A DNA stretch of 64,000 nucleotides from BHER01 sp051652245 (GTDB lineage: Bacteria; Bacillota_I; Bacilli_A; Culicoidibacterales; Culicoidibacteraceae). Positions 42,970 through 50,156 of the stretch are shown here, in pieces. The stretch covers positions 5,441 through 69,440 of the forward strand of contig JBOFTV010000042.1 of the NCBI GenBank assembly GCA_051652245.1, in the 5' to 3' direction. The notes under the pieces were generated by a model that did no database searches, was not told the DNA's origin, and saw nothing but the letters and a program-made list of their open reading frames with translations. The position numbers and the translations under genes are program-made. Within the stretch, counting starts at the first letter, position 1, and every line of letters begins with the position of its first letter.

Positions 42970-43881
42970 GTGAAAACAGTCAATGAAGTCTCACGTCAAA
43001 TCCTTTATAATGGGTTTTTAGCACAAACGCAAAATCACCTGTATATCTTAGCGGGCAACTCGATGGCGCAAAAACAAGCCCTTTATCAATGGTATGTCCA
43101 ACTACATGTTTGCGACGCTCTGGAGGGAAGTGTAGTCTGCCAAAAATGTACAGCTTGTCAACGCGTGGCAAGTGGCAATTTTGTCAACAATATAGTCATC
43201 ACTAAAAATCCAGAAAAAAAAAGCGTCGGCATCGAAGAGATGAAACAACTACAAAATATTTTTACAATTAGTGCTGATGCAAGTGGGGCACGCTTTTTTT
43301 GTATTGAAGAGGCGGATTTGGTGACGGTACAGGGAGCTAATAGTATTTTGAAGTTTTTAGAAGAGCCGTTTGGGGAGACAATCGGGTTTTTATTTGTTAA
43401 AAATGAGCAGAAATTATTACCAACGATTCGCTCACGCGCGCAAATTTTACGCGTCGTTGGGGTTGAAATAAGTGGAGAAGAGCAGAAAGTAATTGCTAAA
43501 AAGTTAGTTGCAAGCAATCAGCAAATTTTTGCGCAAAAACTTGTGTCGACAGGTTGGGATGTTAAGATTATTTGTAAATGGCTACCGCTAATGGAGGCAA
43601 ATATTCTCGCATTTCGGACAAAACTTGGAAATGGTGCACCAATTATTGTGGCATTAACGGATTTAGAAAGCATTGCGATAAAATCAAAAACAGGTGTGCT
43701 GATTTTGGAAATCTTTGCGTGCATGTTAGAGCAGGAACTACAAAAGGGTGAGCATTTAGGGAAACAACCCGAAAGGCTATTAATCGCAACTACAAGGGCG
43801 TTAAAATTAGTGCGGTATAATATGGGGATTGGGACAATTTTGACGAAATTTGCGTTGGCGTTCGATGAGGATTTTGCTTAA
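42970..43881 (+). CDS. holB: DNA polymerase III delta prime subunit
   Basis: 303 residues with a GTG start preceded by GAGGAGG. AAA+ clamp-loader fold without a working P-loop (AGNSMAQKQALYQ where Walker A would be), a Cys cluster CQKCTACQR, FFCIEEADLVTVQGANSILKFLEEP and TIRSRAQ. Delta prime does not hydrolyse ATP but completes the clamp-loader ring with DnaX. The position after tmk is the usual one. The last replication gene before the accessory region. Confidence 0.92.
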   Translation: MKTVNEVSRQILYNGFLAQTQNHLYILAGNSMAQKQALYQWYVQLHVCDALEGSVVCQKCTACQRVASGNFVNNIVITKNPEKKSVGIEEMKQLQNIFTISADASGARFFCIEEADLVTVQGANSILKFLEEPFGETIGFLFVKNEQKLLPTIRSRAQILRVVGVEISGEEQKVIAKKLVASNQQIFAQKLVSTGWDVKIICKWLPLMEANILAFRTKLGNGAPIIVALTDLESIAIKSKTGVLILEIFACMLEQELQKGEHLGKQPERLLIATTRALKLVRYNMGIGTILTKFALAFDEDFA

Positions 43882-43911
43882 AATTAATAGGAATTGAGGG
43901 GATGATTTAAA

Positions 43912-44763
43912 ATGGGAGCTAAACAAGTTAAAACAAATTCAAAATCATTTAAAACACTAGATGAACAAATTATTCACTTGGAAAAAAATAAAAAAATAAT
44001 ATTCGAAGATAAAAACGAAGCAAAAAAAATATTGCTTAATAACAACTATATTAATTTGATATCAGCAATAAAATATGCTTTTTTTTCAGAGTTTGCTTAT
44101 GATGAATCAGATGGAAAAGTAAAGCATGTATACAATCCCAGTTACTTTTCACAATGGACAGAATCCTATAATGAAGAAAAACGAATGGCAAAAATTATAT
44201 TAAGCAGTGCGTGCGAAAAAGAAAGAATACTCAATAGCAGGCTAGCATATTTTTTGTCAGAGATGGTTAACAAGAATGTCTTAAATGAAATGGAAAAAGA
44301 AGACTTAAAAGCATGTATTAATCTTTCTAGTATAATAAGTAAAAAAAAATTAGATTATAATTTTGAAGAAACATGGAGATATGTTCAAATATTAAGTTTT
44401 GGAGACATATTGCGAGTTATTAAATTAATAGACGATTTTAAAAGGACGAGAGAAAACAAATTTCGGGAAAAAATGTCAAAAACAGATGAGGGGAAACAAA
44501 TTAGAAGCTATCTACAGAAAATAATTGTACCAACTTATGAAATAGAATATTGGAGATCAATAAAAAATTTACGTGACGTTCTCGCCCATAATACACCAAT
44601 CAGTATTTATTTAACAACTAATTTAACAGAGAATGAGTATATGAAAAGAGCGAAGACCTTGAGAATATTAGCCGAGAATAATGTTGAACTCACAAAATTT
44701 GTAGATAAATTAAGTAAAACATCGCGGATCTATATACAAAAAAAAGGAGGGAAAATCAAGTGA
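43912..44763 (+). CDS. Abi_2-family (AbiD/AbiF-like) HEPN protein
   Basis: 283 residues. The N-terminal pattern LDEQIIHLEKNKKIIFED...AKKILLNNNYINLISAIKYAFF and the following EKERILNSRLAYFLSEM resemble the Abi_2 family (AbiD, AbiF, AbiD1 of lactococci). Near the C-terminus NLRDVLAHNTPI has the HEPN ribonuclease pattern R-x4-H (Arg221, His226). Known role of the family: abortive infection, with proposed RNA cleavage on phage entry. It is monocistronic with GAGGGGATGA before the ATG, is AT-rich, and sits among transposon and toxin-antitoxin sequences. Family call is by motif reading; the target phage is unknown. Confidence 0.72.
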   Translation: MGAKQVKTNSKSFKTLDEQIIHLEKNKKIIFEDKNEAKKILLNNNYINLISAIKYAFFSEFAYDESDGKVKHVYNPSYFSQWTESYNEEKRMAKIILSSACEKERILNSRLAYFLSEMVNKNVLNEMEKEDLKACINLSSIISKKKLDYNFEETWRYVQILSFGDILRVIKLIDDFKRTRENKFREKMSKTDEGKQIRSYLQKIIVPTYEIEYWRSIKNLRDVLAHNTPISIYLTTNLTENEYMKRAKTLRILAENNVELTKFVDKLSKTSRIYIQKKGGKIK

Positions 44764-44888
44764 TTAACAATGCTCCTTTTCGAAGAAAATTTCTTCGGTT
44801 AAAACAATTATAACATAGTTTGACATTTTTTGGACAATATTTTTTAGCTTTTTTGGGAAGAAGCACATAACTAGGGTAACTAGTCAGC

Positions 44889-44912
44889 CAATGTTCGCAA
44901 GTTAAGGAATTC
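44889..44912 (+). repeat. 24-base repeat shared with the parE fragment
   Basis: This segment is the reverse complement of 32018-32041 with one mismatch (C for T). At the other site it is part of the ParE-type reading frame. Here it precedes the IS4 relic and the similarity stops after 24 bases, so it marks old recombination or insertion. The stretch 44764-45080 holds no gene. Confidence 0.7.
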
Positions 44913-45082
44913 AAGTAGCCAAAAATGCCCCAAATATGCTTTTGTTGTTACTCGAAAAAGCTTTACATGACCCAAATCGGCCAATAATTAAAGATGAAGA
45001 ATGGACGAAAATCCATATCATATTTGAAAGTTGATATTTCGTATGCAAAATCAATCGAATTTTTTTTCTCATCCAATATGTT

Positions 45083-45632
45083 TTAAGAGACCGAACAGGT
45101 AGCCTAACCTTAGCACTTAGCATCTTTACTCAACACCTCGCTAAAAATGTTGAGTCCACCTCATCACAGGCATTTTCTCAGGCAAGACTCAAGATTAAAC
45201 CCAAGTTTTTCTTGCAGGCATTACAGCATCTTAACACCTGCTTTTACGCAAAAAAGAAGATGGTGAACTCTGGTGCAGAGGATGGGGCAAAAACACTTGT
45301 ACCAAATACAGCAATTACGGGATATCAGGGAGAATTGATCCCAACTATGTAACATATGGCTTTGCATCATCATTTGTTTCTCCGGTTTATGATGTGGCTA
45401 ATGATCTTGTATGTGATGTTCTCATTGTGCCCTATAGAAGAAGTGAACGAAAGCTTGCACAAACGCATATAAACAATTCATTATTTGACCGTGGTTATGC
45501 CTCAAAAGACCTTGTAGCCTTGTTAGTCCAACTCACATCTGTTATTATCGCAATCAAACCCAACCAATCAATTAACAGGCGCGCACATTGTTACAAAAGT
45601 CGATATCACCAAAATAGTAAATCCTCAATGTA
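45083..45632 (+). pseudogene. IS4-family transposase relic
   Basis: Broken reading frames give DRTGSLTLALSIFTQHLAKN, SSQAFSQARLKIKP (N-terminal domain), then after a frameshift near 45260 GKNTCTKYSNYGISG and NYVTYGFASSFVSPVYDVAND, VPYRRSERKLAQTHI, then directly LFDRGYASKDLVALL (DDE strand region). The SERxLAxxHI and DRGYxSKxL motifs are those of IS4-type transposases. A part between HI and DRGY and the whole C-terminal part with the catalytic Glu are missing. No clear terminal inverted repeats are seen. It is non-functional. Confidence 0.7.
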
Positions 45633-45797
45633 ATGAAATATTTTACTAGTAGCAATAGAAAATTGTGCTGATATTTGATTTATCTTACCATAATCATTAG
45701 CGTAAGTAATAGTTTCAATTAAGCATAGAGCTCGCTTTAGATAATAATAACATCTTTTTGTGGAATTTTTGTTGCCACGGAATAATGACTTTTTCAT
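45606..45797 (-). CDS. 63-residue protein with possible helix-turn-helix, downstream of the toxin
   Basis: MKKSLFRGNK start with AGGTG six bases before the ATG, 35 bases after the toxin stop. The part YYLKRALCLIETITYAND then INQISAQFSIATSKIFHYIEDLL resembles the winged-helix start of IclR-type regulators, but the protein ends there. It may be a truncated regulator or a small accessory of the toxin-antitoxin locus. Overlaps the end of the IS relic on the other strand. Confidence 0.4.
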   Translation of the reverse strand: MKKSLFRGNKNSTKRCYYYLKRALCLIETITYANDYGKINQISAQFSIATSKIFHYIEDLLFW

Positions 45798-45832
45798 ACA
45801 ACACCTATCTTTTTAAAACTTAATGACACATT

Positions 45833-46294
45833 CTATATATTGAGCACATTATGGTAATTCTGTAAAGTACTATACTTGAGAATAGACTCTTCAATTGATG
45901 AAATCTTTATTCCCTTTTGCTTTTTTTTGTATATTTTTGTATATTTTTGTATATAATTTTGATATTGTACAGGTACCATTGCTTTGTTTTGTCTTATTAT
46001 TGTAACTGTCTTATTATCTACTCCGGTATGAAGACCTAAAACTATCGAAGAATATAAGTTTTTATGTAAAATCACTGACTTTGTATAATCAAGTCCACTT
46101 CTCGTCTCACTCGCTTGATCTTGAACAATAGAAGTAATCATACAATGATTATGGGAAATTGCACTTCTCAATGGAATTAATACATGATAATCTGGTTTAA
46201 ATGTAAATAATAGATAATATGGTCTCTTTTCTTTGACTTGAGCCTCTTTTAACTGGATTGCATGATTATCACTGATTGTAACAAATTTTGGCAT
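45833..46294 (-). CDS. type III toxin-antitoxin toxin, ToxN/CptN/TenpN family endoribonuclease
   Basis: 153 residues. Motifs RPYYLLF, VLIPLRSAISHNH and RSGLDYTKSVIL are typical of the ToxN superfamily (compact RNases that cut their own antitoxin transcript and cellular mRNA). Size and the IPLRS-x-I-x-H-x-H and GLDYxK patterns point to the CptN/TenpN branches more than to ToxN/AbiQ. AAGGAGG lies six bases before the ATG. Upstream, on the same strand, are a promoter, two 59-base repeats and a weak terminator, which is the defining layout of a type III system. The toxin is held inactive by repeat-derived RNA pseudoknots; several members abort phage infection. Confidence 0.78.
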   Translation of the reverse strand: MPKFVTISDNHAIQLKEAQVKEKRPYYLLFTFKPDYHVLIPLRSAISHNHCMITSIVQDQASETRSGLDYTKSVILHKNLYSSIVLGLHTGVDNKTVTIIRQNKAMVPVQYQNYIQKYTKIYKKKQKGIKISSIEESILKYSTLQNYHNVLNI

Positions 46295-46346
46295 GTGAAG
46301 CCTCCTTTTCTATTATAACTTTATAAGTATACTATATAAAAACAAT

Positions 46347-46370
46347 AAAAAAAGAGTATAAATACTCTTT
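46347..46370 (-). terminator. leaky terminator between antitoxin repeats and toxin
   Basis: On the minus strand AAAGAGT and ACTCTTT pair around ATTTAT, followed by a run of seven T. It lies directly after the antitoxin repeats and 53 bases before the toxin start, the place where type III systems carry a terminator that lets only part of the transcripts reach the toxin. Confidence 0.7.
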
Positions 46371-46490
46371 TCTTTCACTGCCGATTTTTTTTTGCAACTT
46401 AATGCGTGGGATAGACATTCGCCCACTAATCTTTCACTGCCGATTTTTTTTTGCAACTTAATGCGTGGGATAGACATTCGCCCACTAATC
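46371..46490 (-). ncRNA. type III antitoxin RNA: two tandem 59-nt repeats
   Basis: A 59-base unit occurs twice without a mismatch (46371-46429 and 46430-46488), plus two bases of a third. Read on the minus strand each unit begins TTAGTGGGCGAATG, contains CCCACGCATTAAG and then an A9 tract before TCGGCAGTGAAAGA. GTGGG and CCCAC can pair as a pseudoknot or hairpin stem, and the A-tract suits the RNA triplex and cleavage site seen in ToxI/CptI-type antitoxins. A promoter lies just upstream and a terminator just downstream. The full-length precursor would be about 140 nt, cut by the toxin into units of 59. Confidence 0.72.
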
Positions 46491-46499
46491 TACACCTTT

Positions 46500-46528
46500 A
46501 TTATACATAACCATGTACAAAAAGTAAA
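46500..46528 (-). promoter_or_regulatory. promoter of the type III toxin-antitoxin locus
   Basis: On the minus strand TTTACT (46528-46523), 17 bases, TATAAT (46505-46500). Transcription would begin near 46493, a few bases before the first repeat. Confidence 0.7.
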
Positions 46529-46737
46529 GAAATTTTAACAAAAAGCGAAAGAAAATGGTAACTAGTCGTAACAAGTCAGCAGAAATAGAACCAAGACATC
46601 AAGTTCTTGGCTCCAATACAATGTTTTGTGAGAATGATTTTTTGAACACCTCATAATAATTTTGCTGGCTTTTTTTTACAATTTGAATAGTAAAAAAAGT
46701 GACCTCGCTATCCGCCATTATGTTGGTATTACCAAAA

Positions 46738-46929
46738 TCACGACCCCTTTTTATACTTACTATAAAGGAAATACCCAACTGATACAGTAACCCCTGAGCA
46801 AATTCCAACAAGAAAAGAATTTATACTAAATGGTTCAAAGGTAACCAACCACAATTTATTAATGGCCAATTTCAAGATTTCTGTAAGTACAATCATTAAT
46901 ATACCCGAAATTAATATCACTTTTTTCAT
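46738..46929 (-). CDS. small two-segment membrane protein, hypothetical
   Basis: 63 residues from ATG 46929 (MKKVILISGIL), with AAGAAGGA nine bases upstream. Two hydrophobic helices (residues 3-22 and 36-55) and a basic end YSKYKKGS. No recognised family. It lies between the toxin-antitoxin locus and a decayed permease. May be a relic of a larger gene or a real small membrane protein. Confidence 0.4.
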   Translation of the reverse strand: MKKVILISGILMIVLTEILKLAINKLWLVTFEPFSINSFLVGICSGVTVSVGYFLYSKYKKGS

Positions 46930-47099
46930 TCTAACCAATCCTTCTTTTTTAAAACTATTTTTCTATGTTACTCATTTAGTATATCAAAAAAGAGAAAGCC
47001 CATCAATAGGATTCTTATCACTGCCGATAAGTCAAGCTCGTAATTGTAACTATCATCTGAGCTATTAATATACTCTACAAGTACAAGAGAAAAAATATC

Positions 47100-47361
47100 C
47101 TATAACAAAATCTGTTTTGGATTAAAGCGGAAGACATACAGCAGTGGAAGTAATGTTGCAATTAATATTACACTTAGAGCAGCGCTCACAAACACAAATA
47201 CATAAGTAGTAGAAAAATTAACCTGATACATCTCCAGTACATTAAACTTATTTTCCATTCCTGAAAATAACATTTCCCAGAATAAAAACAACGAAGAAGA
47301 GGATAAACATTTTTGGTTTATTTTGTTTTAGATAAATGGAGGCGCGCTTTTTAGGCTTCAT
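47100..47361 (-). pseudogene. FtsX-family permease relic
   Basis: The minus strand starts MKPKKRASIYLKQNKPKMF then ILFFVVFILGNVIF, the usual N-terminus of FtsX-type ABC permeases (cytoplasmic amphipathic part plus first helix). It then shifts frame and runs directly into FSTTYVFVFVSAALSV and LLYVFRFNPKQILL, a typical FtsX C-terminus. The whole middle (hundreds of residues) is missing. It is a remnant of an antimicrobial-peptide-type exporter; no ATPase gene is left beside it. Confidence 0.55.
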
Positions 47362-47385
47362 TTCCTTATCTTCTTTCTACTTGGC

Positions 47386-48291
47386 TTATACCTCAACAAG
47401 CACATCAATATAAGCATCCACCGAAATCGGGATACAGTCATTTTTAGCCTGAATCAGCATCATCTCAAAACTCTGTGGCTGCCGTAATAAAATCAACAAC
47501 TCAAGCCCCTTATCAAAGAAAAAAGCAGACCGCCCTTTCCCCTGTTTATGCAAAGCAACCCCAAGTTGACAATAATGATAAGGTAATAAACTAAATGACT
47601 GATCAGGACTAATATTATTTAAGACAGCAGTTGAAAGTTGCTCCATTTCGAACCACCGTTTTTGCGTATAAAAGACCATATTAATATTATAGGCAACAGA
47701 TGCCTGATAGTAATAAAGCGGATAATTTTGGAGGTTTTGTAAAAATGTTTCGAGGAGTGCTTCATTTTTTTCTAATCTAATGTAGGCAGCTATTTGGAAT
47801 AAGTCGGTGTCGCTTGGGGTTGTGTTTTGCTTGAGGACGAGTTTGGCGATTTGTGTTGTTAGAATTTGCAAGGCTTCATCACGGTTTTCATGCATGAAGG
47901 TTTGTAATATTGCATACATCGTATCAATTTTAACGTGATCACTATGTGGTAGTTTGACATCAGTAAACTCTTTTAACGTTGCTTCGAGTTCTTGGAGCTG
48001 GTGGTGGGAATCCTCTTCGAGTAAATTCATCAGTGTGGGAAATTGGTATTCCAAATAATAAGGGATACGCGAGGATAAAATCAAGTCAAACATCTCAATG
48101 TGAAGCATATTAGCGATATGTAATAGTACTTCAAATGTAGGCGTGGTCTCACCCTTCTCAATTTTCTGGAGCGTGCGCAAATTGATAAAATCATTGCAGA
48201 GGTCAGACTGGGACATCCCCAGTTCTAAGCGCAACTCCTTAATTTTACTCCCTAGTTTTTCGGGGACGATGAGTGTTCTATTAGTAATCAC
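47386..48291 (-). CDS. XRE-family regulator with TPR-like C-terminus (Rgg/PlcR-like)
   Basis: 301 residues from a GTG with AGGAGG eight bases upstream. N-terminal helix-turn-helix about 12-67 (IKELRLELGMSQSDLCNDF...LRTLQKIEKGE). The rest is all helical with tetratricopeptide-like repeats, as in RNPP regulators that bind small peptides. No short peptide gene is evident beside it. Divergent from degV; a palindrome TGAATTGTAATTCA at 48312-48325 lies in the intergenic region and may be its operator. Confidence 0.8.
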   Translation of the reverse strand: MITNRTLIVPEKLGSKIKELRLELGMSQSDLCNDFINLRTLQKIEKGETTPTFEVLLHIANMLHIEMFDLILSSRIPYYLEYQFPTLMNLLEEDSHHQLQELEATLKEFTDVKLPHSDHVKIDTMYAILQTFMHENRDEALQILTTQIAKLVLKQNTTPSDTDLFQIAAYIRLEKNEALLETFLQNLQNYPLYYYQASVAYNINMVFYTQKRWFEMEQLSTAVLNNISPDQSFSLLPYHYCQLGVALHKQGKGRSAFFFDKGLELLILLRQPQSFEMMLIQAKNDCIPISVDAYIDVLVEV

Positions 48292-48311
48292 TTAAATTAC
48301 CTCCTTTAAAA

Positions 48312-48325
48312 TGAATTGTAATTCA
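48312..48325. promoter_or_regulatory. palindrome between the XRE regulator and degV
   Basis: TGAATTGTAATTCA is a 6-2-6 inverted repeat, just upstream of the regulator's ribosome site and about 100 bases before degV. Position suits autoregulation by the XRE protein; no experimental link. Confidence 0.35.
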
Positions 48326-48427
48326 CTTGTGCTTATCAGTATATTTACATATAATATTAATTATACAGCTTTTAGCTGGAAAATAAAACAGCTAAGAAAT
48401 TTTTTGAAAAAAAGGAATGATATTCAA

Positions 48428-49273
48428 ATGAATAAAACTAATAATATAGCCTATCTTGTTGATTCCACACTTGCTAAAGATATGATTGAGATGGAGCAAC
48501 GAGGAATTTTTGTCCAACCACTTTACGTGATAATTGATGAAGTTGCCCAAAAAGATATCATTGAAATCAGTGCCAAAGAGTTTTACGATCAACTTGATGC
48601 GGGAGCAATGGGGAGTACGTCACAACCATCAGCAGGCGATTTTCTGGCAACGTACGAGCAAATTAAGGAGGCGGGATTTGACACGATTATTGTGTTCACA
48701 GTAGCTGAAAAATTAAGCGGGACAAGACAATCAGCACAAACAGCAGCGGGATTAATCAAGGGAATCACAATCCATGTTGTTAATACGAACACATCCTCAG
48801 CAATTGGAACAGCAGTGGTCGAAGATGTTATGAATTTTGCCAAGCAGACCCCAGAAGTCGAGCAAATTGTTAAGTACGCCAATCAAAGAGTCAAAGACAT
48901 TGAAGTGTTTATCTACGTTGCAAACCTTGAGGGACTTAAACGCGGCGGACGTTTAAGTCCGGCAAAAGCGTTGATCGGGAGTTTAATGCAAATAAAGCCG
49001 ATTATGATGCTTAAAGATGGTGAAATTGACATTGTGGGCAAAGAAAGAACCCTCAAAAAGGCAATTCGCAAAATAACCGAATTAGTGGGGACAAAAACGA
49101 TGGAGCAAGTCATCATCCTTAAAACAACCCATGAAGCGCTTAGCGAAGAGGTCATCAAAGAATTTGAACAGCGCTACCCAAAAACGCCTTACACAATTCA
49201 GACGTTAAGTCCCGTAATTGGGGTTCATCTTGGAAGCGAAGCGTGTGCAATTGCCGTCCTTTATAAAAAATAA
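48428..49273 (+). CDS. DegV-family fatty-acid-binding protein (FakB-like)
   Basis: 281 residues from ATG 48428 (MNKTNNIAYLVDST), preceded by AAAGGAA. An upstream in-frame ATG at 48311 would add 39 poorly conserved residues and no ribosome site. AYLVDST, GSTSQPSAGDF, SGTRQSAQTAA and GGRLSPAKALIGSLMQIKPIM are family motifs. DegV/FakB proteins hold a fatty acid for phosphorylation by FakA. A bidirectional terminator follows. Confidence 0.9.
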   Translation: MNKTNNIAYLVDSTLAKDMIEMEQRGIFVQPLYVIIDEVAQKDIIEISAKEFYDQLDAGAMGSTSQPSAGDFLATYEQIKEAGFDTIIVFTVAEKLSGTRQSAQTAAGLIKGITIHVVNTNTSSAIGTAVVEDVMNFAKQTPEVEQIVKYANQRVKDIEVFIYVANLEGLKRGGRLSPAKALIGSLMQIKPIMMLKDGEIDIVGKERTLKKAIRKITELVGTKTMEQVIILKTTHEALSEEVIKEFEQRYPKTPYTIQTLSPVIGVHLGSEACAIAVLYKK

Positions 49274-49313
49274 AAAGAGCTGAAAACTAATTAACGAGTT
49301 TTCAGCTCTTTTT
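49272..49313. terminator. bidirectional terminator between degV and rpiR
   Basis: AAAAAGAGCTGAAAACT (49272-49288) pairs perfectly with AGTTTTCAGCTCTTTTT (49297-49313) around 8 bases. It serves the convergent genes on both sides and overlaps the rpiR stop. Confidence 0.9.
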
Positions 49314-50102
49314 CATATTGTCGAAGTAAGTTCGCACAAATTCGATGTAGAGGCAGTTAATTAGGGCATTCATCGTCTGCTCTTCAATGATTGGTGATTC
49401 AAAGGTTTCCTCCTTTTGAGGGCTAACATAGAGGGGAATGATATTTGGCGGATAGTTTGCCTGTTTACTGGTGATTAATAGACAGATATTATTATGCCGC
49501 GTTAAAATTTGCTGGATCTTATTCATCCGTGGTGTCATTCCTGAAAATGAAATAATTAAGCCAATATCGTCCGAATCCATTGACTTTGCTGCAATTATCT
49601 GATCACCTAAATTGGAAAAACAACGGCAGGACTGCTGTAAACGGGTAAATTTATCATGGGCATTTTTAGCAATAATATTAGAAAAGGAACTGCCAAAAAA
49701 ATAGATCGTCTTGGCTCTTTTAATCATGCCCACAGCCATTTTGAGAGCGTCATCATTAATAAGGTCCTGCGTTTGAGCTAAAGCAAGATGCAAGGTTTGA
49801 AAATAATTACTGAGGGTGATACGATCAGCAGACTGCGCAACAAAGGCTACCTCCTTGTTGATAAAGGCAATATAGTGCCGACAATCATCTTTTAATTGCT
49901 TAAAATTCGACTTGTTAACCCGCTGGCAAAACCGTGAAATCGTTGCAGGCGACGTGTGGCAAAAGCTCGCAAGCTGTTCAATGCTTAAATCAGCAATTTG
50001 ATTAATATGCTGTAAAATATAGAGGGCAATAATGGCATCCGTAAAGGCGTAATCATTTTTTTGCTCAATACATTTTTGTAAATTAGAATAGAAATCATAC
50101 AT
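49302..50102 (-). CDS. RpiR/MurR-family sugar-phosphate-responsive regulator
   Basis: 266 residues. Helix-turn-helix of the HTH_6 type near 35-75 (ASFCHTSPATISRFCQRVNKSNFKQL), then a SIS domain (GSSFSNIIAKNAHDKF, SFSGMTPRMNKIQQIL) that senses sugar phosphates. It is the last gene of the three-gene phospho-alpha-glucoside operon and likely controls it (compare GlvR/MalR). The palindrome at 53132-53146 is a candidate operator. ATG at 50102; AAAAGGG lies upstream. Confidence 0.9.
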   Translation of the reverse strand: MYDFYSNLQKCIEQKNDYAFTDAIIALYILQHINQIADLSIEQLASFCHTSPATISRFCQRVNKSNFKQLKDDCRHYIAFINKEVAFVAQSADRITLSNYFQTLHLALAQTQDLINDDALKMAVGMIKRAKTIYFFGSSFSNIIAKNAHDKFTRLQQSCRCFSNLGDQIIAAKSMDSDDIGLIISFSGMTPRMNKIQQILTRHNNICLLITSKQANYPPNIIPLYVSPQKEETFESPIIEEQTMNALINCLYIEFVRTYFDNMKKS

Positions 50103-50156
50103 CGGAAAACACCCTTTTTATGTTTAATTATAGCGTGATAACGCTCACTTGTCGAG

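Noticed and set aside
46371..46490. Tandem repeats that could be read as a minimal CRISPR
   Set aside because: The 59-base units abut directly with no spacers, and no cas genes are near. The layout with promoter, terminator and toxin gene fits a type III antitoxin.
46599..46811. 70-residue minus-strand frame
   Set aside because: It overlaps the small membrane protein, lacks a clear ribosome site and shows no recognisable feature.
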